Shown: positions 33,003 through 42,599 of the stretch, piece after piece
Layout: each line of letters opens with the position of its first letter
Position numbering within the stretch: position 1 is the first letter of the stretch
Assembly (NCBI RefSeq): GCF_000719335.1
Contig: NZ_JOGB01000019.1
Span: 62,001 to 126,000, forward strand
DNA length: 64,000 bases
Direction: 5' to 3'
From: Streptomyces sp. NRRL S-87
GTDB taxonomy: Bacteria; Actinomycetota; Actinomycetes; Streptomycetales; Streptomycetaceae
Program-made: the position numbers and the translations under genes
Notes under the pieces: model-generated
The model's database searches: none
What the model was told of the DNA's origin: nothing
What the model saw: only the letters and a program-made list of their open reading frames with translations

Positions 33003-33428
33003 ATGGCCACCGTTGAACTCCGTTTCAGCGCCCAGCCGGAGCACGTCCGCACGGCCCGCCTGGTCGCGGCCGCCGTGGCGCGCCGGGCCGGGGTCGAGGA
33101 GGCCGTGCTGGACGAGGTCAGGCTCGCGGTCGGCGAGGCGTGCTCCCGTGCCGTCGGGCTGCACCGCAGTGCCGGTGTGACCGCGCCCGTGAGGGTCGTG
33201 CTGACGGACGAGGAGAAGGTGTTCTCCATCGAGGTCGGCGACGAGCTGCCCGGCCCCGGCGGAGCCGGTGGCGGCGCCGCCGAGGCCGACGCCGAGGACG
33301 AGGACGAGATGGGCCTCGCCGTCATCAGCGGGCTCGTCGACGACGTCGAGGTCACCCGCGACGCCTCCGGCGGGGTCATCCGCATGAGCTGGCCCACCCC
33401 CGCGGACGCCGAGCTCCACCCGGCCTGA
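33003..33428 (+). CDS. RsbW-like anti-sigma factor, BldG partner
   Basis: A 141-residue GHKL ATPase of the SpoIIAB/RsbW class. EVRLAVGEACSRAV is the N box that binds Mg-ATP, VGDELPGPG sits at the G1 position, and EMGLAVISGLVDDVEV is the G2 box. An acidic loop (AEADAEDEDE) separates them. It corresponds to the anti-sigma factor next to bldG in S. coelicolor (SCO3548), which BldG binds and which probably phosphorylates BldG. The start follows GAGGGGGA. Confidence 0.93.
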   Translation: MATVELRFSAQPEHVRTARLVAAAVARRAGVEEAVLDEVRLAVGEACSRAVGLHRSAGVTAPVRVVLTDEEKVFSIEVGDELPGPGGAGGGAAEADAEDEDEMGLAVISGLVDDVEVTRDASGGVIRMSWPTPADAELHPA

Positions 33429-33514
33429 GCCCGCCCGCCGCCCCGCGGTGCCCGGGCTCCCGGGCGGTTGCCGGTCGGGGTGTGCGGGCTCCAGGCGTGC
33501 CTACGGCACGCACG

Positions 33515-33643
33515 CGGCCCTACGCCGCCCTGTTCGCGCCGTACGCCCCCTACGCCGTACGTGGCGCCCGCGCCGTACGCCACTACGCCGTACGCCGACA
33601 TGCCGGCACCGTACGCCGCCGGGCCGTACGCGCTGCCACAGCC
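33515..33643 (+). pseudogene. Remnant of a Pro-Tyr-Ala repeat reading frame, frameshifted
   Basis: One frame reads RPYAALFAPYAP; near 33555 the pattern switches to another frame reading TPYVAPAPYATTPYADMPAP and on through GPYALPQP. Third positions stay G/C along the switched path. Either a gene for a PYA-rich tail has decayed by a frameshift, or this is a repetitive DNA tract that mimics one. No start or folded domain is evident. Confidence 0.3.
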
Positions 33644-33838
33644 CCGCGCCGTGTGCCGCCCTGCGCCGTGTGGACCGCACGGCCCCGGCCGGCGTCGCCG
33701 GCCCGGCCACGCGAGCGGGGTGTCGAGTCCGCCGACTTCGAGTACCGGGCCGCCCCGAACGGCGGACGCCGGCGCCGTCGCGGCCGTACCCGGCCCTTCC
33801 GAGGGCCGCGAACTCCTCAGACTTCCCGATCATTATTC

Positions 33839-33863
33839 AGGCCCTGCTGAGCAGGGCCTTTTT
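33839..33863 (+). terminator. Intrinsic terminator with U-tract
   Basis: AGGCCCTGCT-G-AGCAGGGCCT followed by TTTT: a 10-bp perfect stem plus a T-run, an E. coli-style terminator that is uncommon in Streptomyces. It probably ends the bldG operon. Confidence 0.8.
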
Positions 33864-34053
33864 CATTTACCTAGATCATTGACCAACCGTCAATGTGTTT
33901 GCCCCATTACCGCTTTCGAGCGTAATGGCGTGACGCGATCATTTGCTGAGGAGGGAGAGGAGGCCAATTCCGTTTCCCGCGTACTGTTTTGATCGGGTGG
34001 CGCTCCCTACAATCCGTCCACATCTTTTGAGCTCTTCACGTCAAGGAGGACGA

Positions 34054-36477
34054 ATGACGGGGCTCTTCACCCCTCTCGAGCCAGCCCGTACCGCCGGGCT
34101 CGCGGCGGCGGTACTCACGGATGACAACCGGCTCATCGTGTACGTCATCGCGGCCGTCGCGCTGGCCGCCCTCGTGGTGGCCCAGCTCCTGGTGCGCCAG
34201 GTGCTCGCGGCCGACGAGGGCACCGACAACATGAAGAAGATCGCGGCCGCGGTCCAGGAAGGCGCCAACGCCTATCTCGGCCGGCAACTGCGCACCCTCG
34301 GCGTATTCGCCGTGGTGGTCTTCTTCCTGCTCTTCATGCTTCCCGCCGACAACTGGTCGCAGCGCGCCGGGCGTTCCGCCTTCTTCCTGATCGGTGCGGT
34401 CTTCTCGGCGATCACCGGATACGTCGGCATGCGGCTCGCGGTCCGCGCGAATGTCCGCGTCGCCGCCGCCGCGCGGGAGGCCACTCCCGGCGAAGGCGAA
34501 CCCGAAAAGGACCTCACCGCCGTCTCGCACAAGGCGATGAAGATCGCTTTCCGCACCGGCGGCGTGGTCGGCATGTTCACCGTCGGCCTGGGCCTCCTCG
34601 GCGCTTCCTGCGTGGTCCTCGTCTACGCCGCGGACGCGCCGAAGGTGCTGGAGGGCTTCGGCCTCGGCGCCGCCCTCATCGCCATGTTCATGCGTGTCGG
34701 CGGCGGCATCTTCACGAAGGCCGCCGACGTCGGCGCCGACCTGGTCGGCAAGGTCGAGCAGGGCATTCCGGAGGACGATCCGCGCAATGCCGCGACCATC
34801 GCCGACAATGTGGGCGACAACGTCGGAGACTGCGCGGGGATGGCGGCCGACCTCTTCGAGTCGTACGCCGTCACGCTGGTCGCCGCCCTGATCCTCGGCA
34901 AGGCCGCCTTCGGCGACGCCGGTCTGGCGTTCCCCCTGATCGTGCCCGCCATCGGCGTGATCACCGCGATGATCGGCATCTTCGCCGTGGCCCCCCGCCG
35001 CACCGACCGAAGCGGCATGACCGCCATCAACCGCGGCTTCTTCATCTCCGCCGTGATCTCGCTGGCGCTGGTCGCCGCCGCCGTCTTCGCCTACCTGCCG
35101 TCCTCGTACGCGGACCTCAAGGGCGTCACCGAGTCCGCGATCACCGCCCACGGCGGCGACCCGCGCATCCTCGCGCTCGTCGCGGTCGCCATCGGCATCG
35201 TGCTCGCCGCCCTCATCCAGCAGCTCACCGGCTACTTCACCGAGACCAACCGGCGCCCCGTCCGGGACATCGGCAAGACCTCCCTGACCGGCCCGGCCAC
35301 CGTCGTCCTCGCCGGCATCTCCGTGGGCCTGGAGTCCGCCGTCTACACCGCGCTGCTCATCGGTCTCGGCGTGTACGGGGCGTTCCTGCTCGGCGGCACC
35401 TCGATCATGCTCGCGCTGTTCGCCGTCGCGCTCGCCGGCACCGGGCTGCTGACCACCGTCGGCGTCATCGTCGCCATGGACACCTTCGGTCCCGTCTCCG
35501 ACAACGCCCAGGGCATCGCCGAGATGTCCGGCGACGTCCAGGGCGCCGGCGCCCAGGTCCTGACCGACCTCGACGCCGTCGGCAACACCACCAAGGCCAT
35601 CACCAAGGGCATCGCCATCGCCACCGCGGTGCTGGCCGCGGCCGCGCTGTTCGGCTCGTACCGCGACGCCATCGCCAACGCGGTCAGGGAGGTGTCGGCC
35701 AAGGCCGGCGAGTCGGGCCTGAGCCTGGACATCTCGCAGCCCAACAACCTCGTCGGCCTGATCCTCGGCGCCGCGGTCGTCTTCCTCTTCTCCGGGCTGG
35801 CGATCAACGCCGTCTCGCGGTCCGCGGGCGCCGTGGTGTTCGAGGTGCGCCGGCAGTTCCGCGAGCACCCCGGGATCATGGACTACACGGAGAAGCCCGA
35901 ATACGGCCGCGTGGTCGACATCTGCACCAAGGACGCGCTGCGGGAGCTGGCCACCCCGGGCCTGCTGGCGGTCATGGCCCCCATCGCGGTGGGCTTCGTC
36001 CTCGGGGTCGGCGCGCTCGGCTCGTACCTCGCGGGCGCCATCGGCTGCGGCACCCTGATGGCGGTGTTCCTCGCCAACTCCGGCGGCGCCTGGGACAACG
36101 CCAAGAAGCTCGTCGAGGACGGCCACCACGGCGGGAAGGGCAGCGAGGCCCACGCCGCGACCGTCATCGGCGACACCGTCGGCGACCCGTTCAAGGACAC
36201 CGCCGGCCCGGCCATCAACCCGCTGCTGAAGGTCATGAACCTGGTGGCCCTGCTGATCGCCCCGGCGATCGTCCAGTTCAGCTACGGGGTCGACGCGAAC
36301 GCCGGCGTCCGGGCGGTCGTCGCCGCCGTCGCGCTGCTCGTCATCGTCGGCGCGGTCTACGTCTCCAAGCGCCGCGGCATCGCGGTCGGCGACGAGGAGT
36401 CCGACGGCGAGGCGGCCGGCGGGACGGCGGAGCGGGTGAGCCAGCAGGTCGACCCGGCCACCGCGGTCTCCTCGTAA
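34054..36477 (+). CDS. hppA: Proton-pumping membrane pyrophosphatase
   Basis: An 807-residue, roughly 16-helix H+-PPase that couples pyrophosphate hydrolysis to proton export. DVGADLVGKVEQGIPEDDPR (from residue 225) and the paired aspartates of NVGDNVGDCAG bind Mg-pyrophosphate. GNTTKA carries lysine where potassium-dependent enzymes have alanine, so this is the potassium-independent type. The start is set by a perfect AAGGAGGA site at 34043-34050; a TACAAT -10 box lies at 34008-34013. A hairpin follows the gene. Recycling of pyrophosphate from biosynthesis is the likely benefit. Confidence 0.97.
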   Translation: MTGLFTPLEPARTAGLAAAVLTDDNRLIVYVIAAVALAALVVAQLLVRQVLAADEGTDNMKKIAAAVQEGANAYLGRQLRTLGVFAVVVFFLLFMLPADNWSQRAGRSAFFLIGAVFSAITGYVGMRLAVRANVRVAAAAREATPGEGEPEKDLTAVSHKAMKIAFRTGGVVGMFTVGLGLLGASCVVLVYAADAPKVLEGFGLGAALIAMFMRVGGGIFTKAADVGADLVGKVEQGIPEDDPRNAATIADNVGDNVGDCAGMAADLFESYAVTLVAALILGKAAFGDAGLAFPLIVPAIGVITAMIGIFAVAPRRTDRSGMTAINRGFFISAVISLALVAAAVFAYLPSSYADLKGVTESAITAHGGDPRILALVAVAIGIVLAALIQQLTGYFTETNRRPVRDIGKTSLTGPATVVLAGISVGLESAVYTALLIGLGVYGAFLLGGTSIMLALFAVALAGTGLLTTVGVIVAMDTFGPVSDNAQGIAEMSGDVQGAGAQVLTDLDAVGNTTKAITKGIAIATAVLAAAALFGSYRDAIANAVREVSAKAGESGLSLDISQPNNLVGLILGAAVVFLFSGLAINAVSRSAGAVVFEVRRQFREHPGIMDYTEKPEYGRVVDICTKDALRELATPGLLAVMAPIAVGFVLGVGALGSYLAGAIGCGTLMAVFLANSGGAWDNAKKLVEDGHHGGKGSEAHAATVIGDTVGDPFKDTAGPAINPLLKVMNLVALLIAPAIVQFSYGVDANAGVRAVVAAVALLVIVGAVYVSKRRGIAVGDEESDGEAAGGTAERVSQQVDPATAVSS

Positions 36478-36510
36478 CCCCTGACACCCCCTCCCAGCAG
36501 GGGCTTTGCG

Positions 36511-36550
36511 AGCGGGCGGGCGGCGCGTACGGACGCGCCGCCCGCCCGCT
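36511..36550 (+). terminator. Terminator hairpin after hppA
   Basis: Perfect 18-bp stem (36511-36528 with 36533-36550) and loop ACGG. Confidence 0.8.
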
Positions 36551-36618
36551 TCGCGTCACCCGTCAAGGTGCGGGGTGTATCTTCCGGGGCCGAGAGAGCC
36601 TTGGAAGGGACCGATCCG

Positions 36619-37185
36619 GTGAACAAGAAGCTTGCGACGGCGCTGTCCGGCAGCGCGGTGCTGGTACTCGTGCTGTCCGGCTGCGGGGACGACGACGAGA
36701 AGAAGGTCAACGACTGGGCCAAGAAGGTCTGCGACCAGGTGCAGCCGCAGGTCAAGAAGATCGTGGACGCCAACACCTCGATCCAGAAGGAGGCCACGGA
36801 CCAGAGCAAGGCGGACGTGGTCCAGAAGACGGACTCGACGGCCTTCCAGCAGATGTCCGACGCCTACAAGGCCATGGCGAACGGAGTCGCGAACTCCGGC
36901 ACCCCGCCGGTCAAGGACGGCCAGAAGACCCAGGACGACGCGGTCGCCGAGCTCAACGGCATCGCCACGTCCTACGCGAACCTCAAGAAGCGCGTCGACG
37001 GCCTCGACGCCAAGGACCAGGCCGCCTTCGCGGACGGGCTCAAGGGCATCGCCGCCGAGCTCGACAAGCTGAGCAAGAGCGGCAACGACGCGCTGACGAA
37101 GCTTCAGTCCGGCGAGCTGGGCAAGGCGATGAAGAACCAGAAGAGCTGCCAGCGCACCGAGCCGCCGGCCCCGGCGACGAGCTGA
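36619..37185 (+). CDS. Small helical lipoprotein
   Basis: A 188-residue lipoprotein. Signal VNKKLATALSGSAVLVLVLS ends in the lipobox LSGC with cysteine near residue 21, followed by an acidic patch (GDDDEKK). The mature part is nearly all amphipathic helix, rich in Lys, Asp, Gln and Ala, with two cysteines (KVCDQV and KSCQRT) able to pair. The GTG start follows GGAAGGGA. It resembles small secreted proteins of unknown function found beside hppA in Streptomyces (SCO3546). No enzyme motif is seen. Confidence 0.85.
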   Translation: MNKKLATALSGSAVLVLVLSGCGDDDEKKVNDWAKKVCDQVQPQVKKIVDANTSIQKEATDQSKADVVQKTDSTAFQQMSDAYKAMANGVANSGTPPVKDGQKTQDDAVAELNGIATSYANLKKRVDGLDAKDQAAFADGLKGIAAELDKLSKSGNDALTKLQSGELGKAMKNQKSCQRTEPPAPATS

Positions 37186-37265
37186 CACCCGCGCGGCGCC
37201 CCGGGCCGGACGTGCGCCGCTCCGGCCGGGAGCGGCCGGTCGCACGGATTGTCGGCGGGAGCGGC

Positions 37266-37271
37266 CACAAT
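37266..37271 (+). promoter_or_regulatory. Leaderless -10 box for methyltransferase
   Basis: CACAAT ends 6 bases before the GTG at 37278, with no ribosome site. Confidence 0.5.
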
Positions 37272-37277
37272 GGGCGG

Positions 37278-38855
37278 GTGAGTACCACCAGCCTGCCCTC
37301 GCCCGATCGCGCCGCCCCGCTCCGCGCGGCCCTGCTCGCCGCCGGATTCACCGCGGACGGGCTGCTCGACCTGCTCGGCGCGCCCGCGTACGCCGCCCTG
37401 GCCCGCGCCGAGACGGTGCCGGCCGTGCGCGCCACCCGCGGGGACGGCCCGCTCGCCACGCTCACCCGGCTGTTCCTGCTCCAGCACGCCGTCCCGGTGT
37501 CGGCCGCCGCGGCCGCCCTGCCGCTGGAGGACGCGTTGGCCGACGGCTGGCTGGAGCGCGTGCCCGCCGGTGCCGGTGCGGTGGGCGACGGCCCGGTGGA
37601 AGGCACTGCGGGCGGGGACGCGCCCGGGGACGCGCCCGGGGAGGGCTCCGTGCGGGCCCGGGTCGACGTCCGCCCGTACGGCGGTCCCGACGGCGAGGAC
37701 TGGTTCATCGTCTCCGACCTCGGCTGCGCGGTCGGCGGCGCCGGCGGCATCGGCAGCCGTGAGGAGGGCGTGGTCCTCGGCGTCGGCGGAGCGTCCACCA
37801 CGTTGGCCGGAATCACCGTGCGGACCCCGGTCGGTTCGGCCCTCGACCTGGGCACCGGATCGGGCATCCAGGCGCTGCACGCCTCGCAGCACGCCACCCG
37901 CGTGACGGCCACCGACGTCAACCCGCGGGCCCTCGACTTCACCCGGCTGACCCTCGCGCTGTCCGCGGCCCCGGCCGCCGAACTGCTGGTGGGATCGCTG
38001 TTCGAGCCGGTCGGGGACACGACGTACGACCTGATCGTGTCCAATCCGCCGTTCGTGATCTCCCCGGGGGCCCGGCTCACCTACCGGGACGGCGGGATGG
38101 GGGGCGACGACCTCTGCCGCACCCTCGTGCAGCAGGCCGGCGCCCATCTGAACCCCGGCGGCTATGCACAGTTTCTGGCCAACTGGCAGCACGTGGAGGG
38201 CGAGGACTGGCACGACCGGCTGCGTTCCTGGGTCCCGCGCGGCTGTGACGCGTGGATCGTGCAGCGCGAGGTGCAGGACGTCACCCAGTACGCCGAGCTG
38301 TGGCTGCGCGACGCGGGCGACCACCGGGACGACCCGACCGCCTACGAGCGGCGGTACGCCCAGTGGCTCGAGGAGTTCGAGGCCCGCAAGACCAAGGCCG
38401 TCGGCTTCGGCTGGATCACCCTGCGCCGTACGGACGCCGAGCGCCCCTCGATCGTGGTCGAGGAGTGGCCGCACCCGGTCGAGCAGCCGCTCGGCGACAC
38501 CGTGCGCGCCCACTTCGCGCGCCAGGACTACCTGCGGGAGCACGACGACGCGGCGCTGCTGGAGGGACGCTTCCGGATCGTCGAGGAAGTGGTCCAGGAA
38601 CAGGTGGGCCTGCCGGGCGCCGAAGACCCCGAGCACGTGGTGCTCCGGCAGAACCGCGGCATGCGGCGCGCCACCAAGGTCGACACGGTCGGAGCGGGTT
38701 TCGCGGGCGTGTGCGACGGCTCGCTGACCGCGGGGCGGATCCTGGACGCGATCGCGCAGCTGATGCAGCAGGACCCCGTCGTGCTGCGGGACCGGACGCC
38801 GGACGCGATCCGGCTGCTCGTCGAGCAGGGCTTCCTCGAGCCCGCGGACCGCTGA
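37278..38855 (+). CDS. Class I SAM-dependent methyltransferase (HemK-like core)
   Basis: A 525-residue protein. The N-terminal helical domain (about 1-180) is of the DUF7059 type. The Rossmann core has DLGTGSGIQALHASQ (SAM loop), TATDVNPRALDF and SNPPF, the [ND]PP[FY] motif of enzymes that methylate amide or exocyclic amino groups. The C-terminal 200 residues include a winged-helix-like end (DAIAQLMQQDPVVLRDRTPD). The leaderless GTG start is supported by CACAAT. The substrate may be a ribosomal protein, release factor or DNA; the sequence does not decide. Confidence 0.88.
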   Translation: MSTTSLPSPDRAAPLRAALLAAGFTADGLLDLLGAPAYAALARAETVPAVRATRGDGPLATLTRLFLLQHAVPVSAAAAALPLEDALADGWLERVPAGAGAVGDGPVEGTAGGDAPGDAPGEGSVRARVDVRPYGGPDGEDWFIVSDLGCAVGGAGGIGSREEGVVLGVGGASTTLAGITVRTPVGSALDLGTGSGIQALHASQHATRVTATDVNPRALDFTRLTLALSAAPAAELLVGSLFEPVGDTTYDLIVSNPPFVISPGARLTYRDGGMGGDDLCRTLVQQAGAHLNPGGYAQFLANWQHVEGEDWHDRLRSWVPRGCDAWIVQREVQDVTQYAELWLRDAGDHRDDPTAYERRYAQWLEEFEARKTKAVGFGWITLRRTDAERPSIVVEEWPHPVEQPLGDTVRAHFARQDYLREHDDAALLEGRFRIVEEVVQEQVGLPGAEDPEHVVLRQNRGMRRATKVDTVGAGFAGVCDGSLTAGRILDAIAQLMQQDPVVLRDRTPDAIRLLVEQGFLEPADR

Positions 38856-39050
38856 CGCCGCGCGGGGCACCCCTGGGTGTCGGCCGCGAGGGTCGGGTCC
38901 GCGAGGGTCGGGGTCCCCGCGGCGGTGCGTCCCGGGGGTCTCCGGCGGTACGTCTCGGGGCCGGGGCGGCGGTACGCGCCCCGTTCACCCGGGGTTCGCG
39001 TGCCGTACCCCCGGGAGTGCCAGGCTCCCCGCAGGGGAAGGGGGAGCGGC

Positions 39051-39248
39051 ATGGAGAGTGGACCAGCGATCTTCGCCGGAGCGGTGTTCACGGTGTTCGG
39101 GGCCGCGATGCTGCTCTGGACGGGAGCGCGCGTGATGCACCGCGCGCCGGTCGCCGAAGGGGTGCGCCCCGCAGTGGCGGTCCCGCTGGCCGTCCTGGCC
39201 GGAGCGGTGTTCCTGGCGCTCGGCGTGTGGTGCTTCGCGCATATCTGA
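39051..39248 (+). CDS. Small two-helix membrane protein
   Basis: A 65-residue protein of unknown function with two membrane helices (AIFAGAVFTVFGAAMLLW and AVAVPLAVLAGAVFLALGVW), joined by a short basic loop and ending FAHI. The ATG follows AAGGGGGAG. It lies alone between the methyltransferase and topA. No family is recognised. Confidence 0.7.
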   Translation: MESGPAIFAGAVFTVFGAAMLLWTGARVMHRAPVAEGVRPAVAVPLAVLAGAVFLALGVWCFAHI

Positions 39249-39593
39249 GAGCGGCCCGCCGGCGTCCCCGGGCGGGGGCGCGGGCCGTCCGGCGCCGGGC
39301 GGCCAGCTGCCCGTACGCGGGCCCGGCCGGGGCTCCTACCAGGGACCGGCAGGCGTCCGGGGGGCGACGCGCGGGCAGCGGCCGGATGGCCGCCTGGTGG
39401 CCGCCGGGCGGTCCCCGGATCGGGCACTCCGGGAGGATGCGGCGGCATCCGGGCGGCAGGAAGGGCACTAGTCGGGTTACCGTTCGAGTGGCCGTTGCGG
39501 GCTTCCGCTGTTTGACACGGGGGCGGGTTGTACCGTCACACTCCGCAGCGTCGCCGTACTGCGACCGAGTGCCGACCGGAGAGAAGAGCCAAG
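39249..39593. other. topA promoter region
   Basis: 345 bp without a supported gene. Near its end TTGACA (39512-39517) is followed 17 bases later by GTCACA or 19 later by CACACT, a candidate sigma-70-type promoter for topA. In S. coelicolor topA transcription responds to supercoiling. Confidence 0.45.
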
Positions 39594-42440
39594 TTGTCCC
39601 CGACTAGCGAGACCGCAAAGGGCGGCCGCCGACTCGTCATCGTCGAGTCTCCTGCGAAGGCGAAGACGATCAAGGGCTACCTCGGCCCCGGCTATGTCGT
39701 CGAGGCGAGCGTCGGGCACATCCGCGACCTCCCGAACGGCGCGGCGGAGGTGCCCGAGAAGTACACGGGCGAGGTCCGTCGCCTCGGCGTGGACGTCGAG
39801 CACGACTTCCAGCCGATCTACGTCGTCAACGCCGACAAGAAGGCCCAGGTCAGGAAGCTCAAGGAGCTGCTGGCAGAGTCCGACGAGCTCTTCCTCGCCA
39901 CCGATGAGGACCGCGAGGGCGAGGCCATCGCGTGGCACCTCCAGGAAGTCCTCAAGCCCAAGGTCCCCGTCCACCGGATGGTCTTCCACGAGATCACCAA
40001 GGACGCGATCCGGGACGCCGTCGCCAACCCGCGCGAGCTGAACCAGCGCATGGTCGACGCCCAGGAGACCCGCCGCATCCTCGACCGCCTCTACGGCTAC
40101 GAGGTCTCGCCGGTCCTGTGGAAGAAGGTCATGCCGCGGCTGTCGGCCGGCCGCGTCCAGTCCGTCGCCACCCGCCTCGTCGTCGAGCGCGAGCGCGAGC
40201 GCATCGCCTTCCGCTCCGCCGAGTACTGGGACCTCACCGGCACCTTCTCCACCGGCCGCGCCGGTGACCCGAGCGACCCGTCCTCGCTGGTCGCGCGCCT
40301 GAACACGGTCGACGGCCGGCGCGTGGCGCAGGGCCGCGACTTCGGCCCGAACGGCCAGCTCAAGGGCGCGGACGTGCTGCACCTGGACGAGGCGAACGCG
40401 CGTGCCCTGGCGGCCGCCCTCGCCGACACGTCCTTCGCGGTCCGCTCGGTCGAGTCCAAGCCGTACCGCCGGTCGCCGTACGCCCCGTTCCGGACGACCA
40501 CGCTCCAGCAGGAGGCCTCGCGCAAGCTGGGCCTGGGTGCCAAGGCCTGCATGCAGGTGGCGCAGAAGCTGTACGAGAACGGCTTCATCACCTACATGCG
40601 TACCGACTCCACGGTCCTGTCCGAGACGGCCGTCGCCGCCGCCCGGGCCCAGGTCACGCAGCTGTACGGCGCCGACTACCTGCCGGAGAAGCCGCGGGTC
40701 TACGCCGGGAAGGTCAAGAACGCGCAGGAGGCGCACGAGGCGATCCGCCCCTCGGGTGATCGTTTCCGCACCCCGGCCGAGACCGGTCTGACCGGCGACC
40801 AGTTCCGCCTCTACGAGCTGATCTGGAAGCGGACCGTCGCCTCCCAGATGAAGGACGCGACCGGCAACTCCGTCACCGTGCGGATCGGTGGCCGGGCCTC
40901 CGACGGCCGGGACGCCGAGTTCACGGCCTCCGGCAAGACGATCACCTTCCACGGCTTCATGAAGGCCTACGTCGAGGGCGCCGACGACCCGAACGCCGAG
41001 CTCGACGACCGCGAGCGTCGGCTGCCGCAGGTCGCCGAGGGCGACGCGCTGGCCGCCGAGTCGATCACCGCGGACGGCCACGCGACCAAGCCGCCGGCCC
41101 GCTACACCGAGGCCTCGCTGGTCAAGGAGCTCGAGGAGCGCGAGATCGGGCGCCCGTCGACGTACGCGTCGATCATCGGCACCATCCTGGACCGCGGCTA
41201 CGTCTTCAAGAAGGGCACGGCCCTGGTGCCGTCCTTCCTGTCGTTCGCCGTGGTCAACCTGCTGGAGAAGCACTTCGGCCGGCTGGTCGACTACGACTTC
41301 ACCGCCAAGATGGAGGACGACCTCGACCGCATCGCGCGGGGCGAGGCGCAGTCCGTGCCGTGGCTGAAGCGTTTCTACTTCGGCGAGGGCTCCGGTGAGG
41401 GCGCGGGCGGCGCCGCCGAGGCCGGCAACGGCGACGGCGACCACCTGGGCGGCCTGAAGGAGCTGGTCACGGACCTCGGCGCGATCGACGCCCGGGAGAT
41501 CTCCTCCTTCCCGGTCGGCGAGGGCATCGTGCTGCGGGTGGGCCGCTACGGGCCGTACGTCGAGCGCGGTGAGAAGGACGCGGAGGGCCACCAGCGGGCC
41601 GACGTGCCCGACGACCTCGCGCCCGACGAGCTGACCGTCGAGTACGCCGAGCACCTCTTCTCCAAGCCGAGCGGCGAGTTCCCGCTGGGCAAGGACCCGG
41701 AGACGGGGCACGAGATCGTGGCCAAGGACGGCCGCTACGGCCCGTACGTGACCGAGATCCTGCCCGAGGGCACCCCGAAGACGGGCAAGAACGCGGTCAA
41801 GCCGCGGACGGCCTCGCTCTTCAAGTCCATGTCGCTCGACACCGTCACGCTCGACGAGGCCCTCAAGCTGATGTCGCTGCCGCGCGTGGTGGGCGCGGAC
41901 GCGGAGGGCGTGGAGATCACCGCTCAGAACGGCCGCTACGGCCCGTACCTCAAGAAGGGCACGGACTCGCGGTCCCTGGAGACCGAGGACCAGCTCTTCA
42001 CGATCACGCTCGACGAGGCGCTGGCGATCTACGCCCAGCCGAAGCAGCGCGGGCGGGCGGCGGCCAAGCCGCCGCTGAAGGAGCTGGGCGTCGACCCGGT
42101 CAGCGAGAAGCCGGTGGTCGTCAAGGACGGCCGCTTCGGCCCGTACGTCACGGACGGCGAGACGAACGCCACACTGCGGCGCGACGACGACGTCGAGACG
42201 ATCACGCCGGAGCGCGGCTTCGAGCTGCTCGCGGAGAAGCGGGCGAAGGGGCCCGCGAAGAAGGCGCCGGCGAAGAAGGCCCCCGCGAAGAAGGCGACCA
42301 CCGCCAAGACGGCGGCGGCGAAGACGACGGCGGCCAAGAAGACCGCCGCCAAGAAGACGACGACGGCGGCCAAGAAGACGACGGCGAAGAAGACGACCGC
42401 GGCGAGGAAGACCGCCGCGACCCCGTCGACGGACGAGTAA
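39594..42440 (+). CDS. topA: DNA topoisomerase I
   Basis: A 948-residue type IA topoisomerase that relaxes negative supercoils. The Toprim domain starts with VIVESPAKAKTIKGYLGPGY and has ATDEDREGEAIAWHL. The catalytic tyrosine is Y334 in ITYMRTDST. The C-terminus has no zinc fingers. It carries three or four NGRYGPYLKKG-type repeats and a Lys/Ala-rich tail of about 60 residues (KKAPAKK repeats) that promotes processivity in actinobacteria. The TTG start at 39594 gives the MSPTSET form known from S. coelicolor TopA and has GGAGAGAAGAG upstream. A hairpin terminates the gene. Confidence 0.97.
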   Translation: MSPTSETAKGGRRLVIVESPAKAKTIKGYLGPGYVVEASVGHIRDLPNGAAEVPEKYTGEVRRLGVDVEHDFQPIYVVNADKKAQVRKLKELLAESDELFLATDEDREGEAIAWHLQEVLKPKVPVHRMVFHEITKDAIRDAVANPRELNQRMVDAQETRRILDRLYGYEVSPVLWKKVMPRLSAGRVQSVATRLVVERERERIAFRSAEYWDLTGTFSTGRAGDPSDPSSLVARLNTVDGRRVAQGRDFGPNGQLKGADVLHLDEANARALAAALADTSFAVRSVESKPYRRSPYAPFRTTTLQQEASRKLGLGAKACMQVAQKLYENGFITYMRTDSTVLSETAVAAARAQVTQLYGADYLPEKPRVYAGKVKNAQEAHEAIRPSGDRFRTPAETGLTGDQFRLYELIWKRTVASQMKDATGNSVTVRIGGRASDGRDAEFTASGKTITFHGFMKAYVEGADDPNAELDDRERRLPQVAEGDALAAESITADGHATKPPARYTEASLVKELEEREIGRPSTYASIIGTILDRGYVFKKGTALVPSFLSFAVVNLLEKHFGRLVDYDFTAKMEDDLDRIARGEAQSVPWLKRFYFGEGSGEGAGGAAEAGNGDGDHLGGLKELVTDLGAIDAREISSFPVGEGIVLRVGRYGPYVERGEKDAEGHQRADVPDDLAPDELTVEYAEHLFSKPSGEFPLGKDPETGHEIVAKDGRYGPYVTEILPEGTPKTGKNAVKPRTASLFKSMSLDTVTLDEALKLMSLPRVVGADAEGVEITAQNGRYGPYLKKGTDSRSLETEDQLFTITLDEALAIYAQPKQRGRAAAKPPLKELGVDPVSEKPVVVKDGRFGPYVTDGETNATLRRDDDVETITPERGFELLAEKRAKGPAKKAPAKKAPAKKATTAKTAAAKTTAAKKTAAKKTTTAAKKTTAKKTTAARKTAATPSTDE

Positions 42441-42455
42441 CCGCTCCGGCGGAAC

Positions 42456-42491
42456 GAGGGCCCCGAGAGCCGCCCGGCTCCCGGGGCCCTC
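42456..42491 (+). terminator. Terminator hairpin after topA
   Basis: A 16-bp stem with one mismatch, 15 bases past the stop codon. Confidence 0.7.
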
Positions 42492-42599
42492 GTCGTTCCC
42501 GCGGGGCCGGGACCGGCTGGGGGTGTCCGGCGGATCACGGCCGGGCGCGGGCCCTGGACCGGCTGCCTGCGGACCCGGGTCGGACCTGCGGACGCGGCC

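Larger units (their letters stand above)
33429..34053. other. Gap between bldG operon and hppA
   Basis: 625 bp without an intact gene. It contains a broken Pro-Tyr-Ala repeat frame (33515-33643), a small GC hairpin (33791-33808), a U-tailed terminator (33839-33863), then the AT-rich hppA promoter with TACAAT at 34008-34013. Confidence 0.6.

Noticed and set aside
33501..33833. Minus-strand Arg/Gly-rich frame in the bldG-hppA gap
   Set aside because: Composition is that of reverse-read PYA repeats, without a start site or homologous features.
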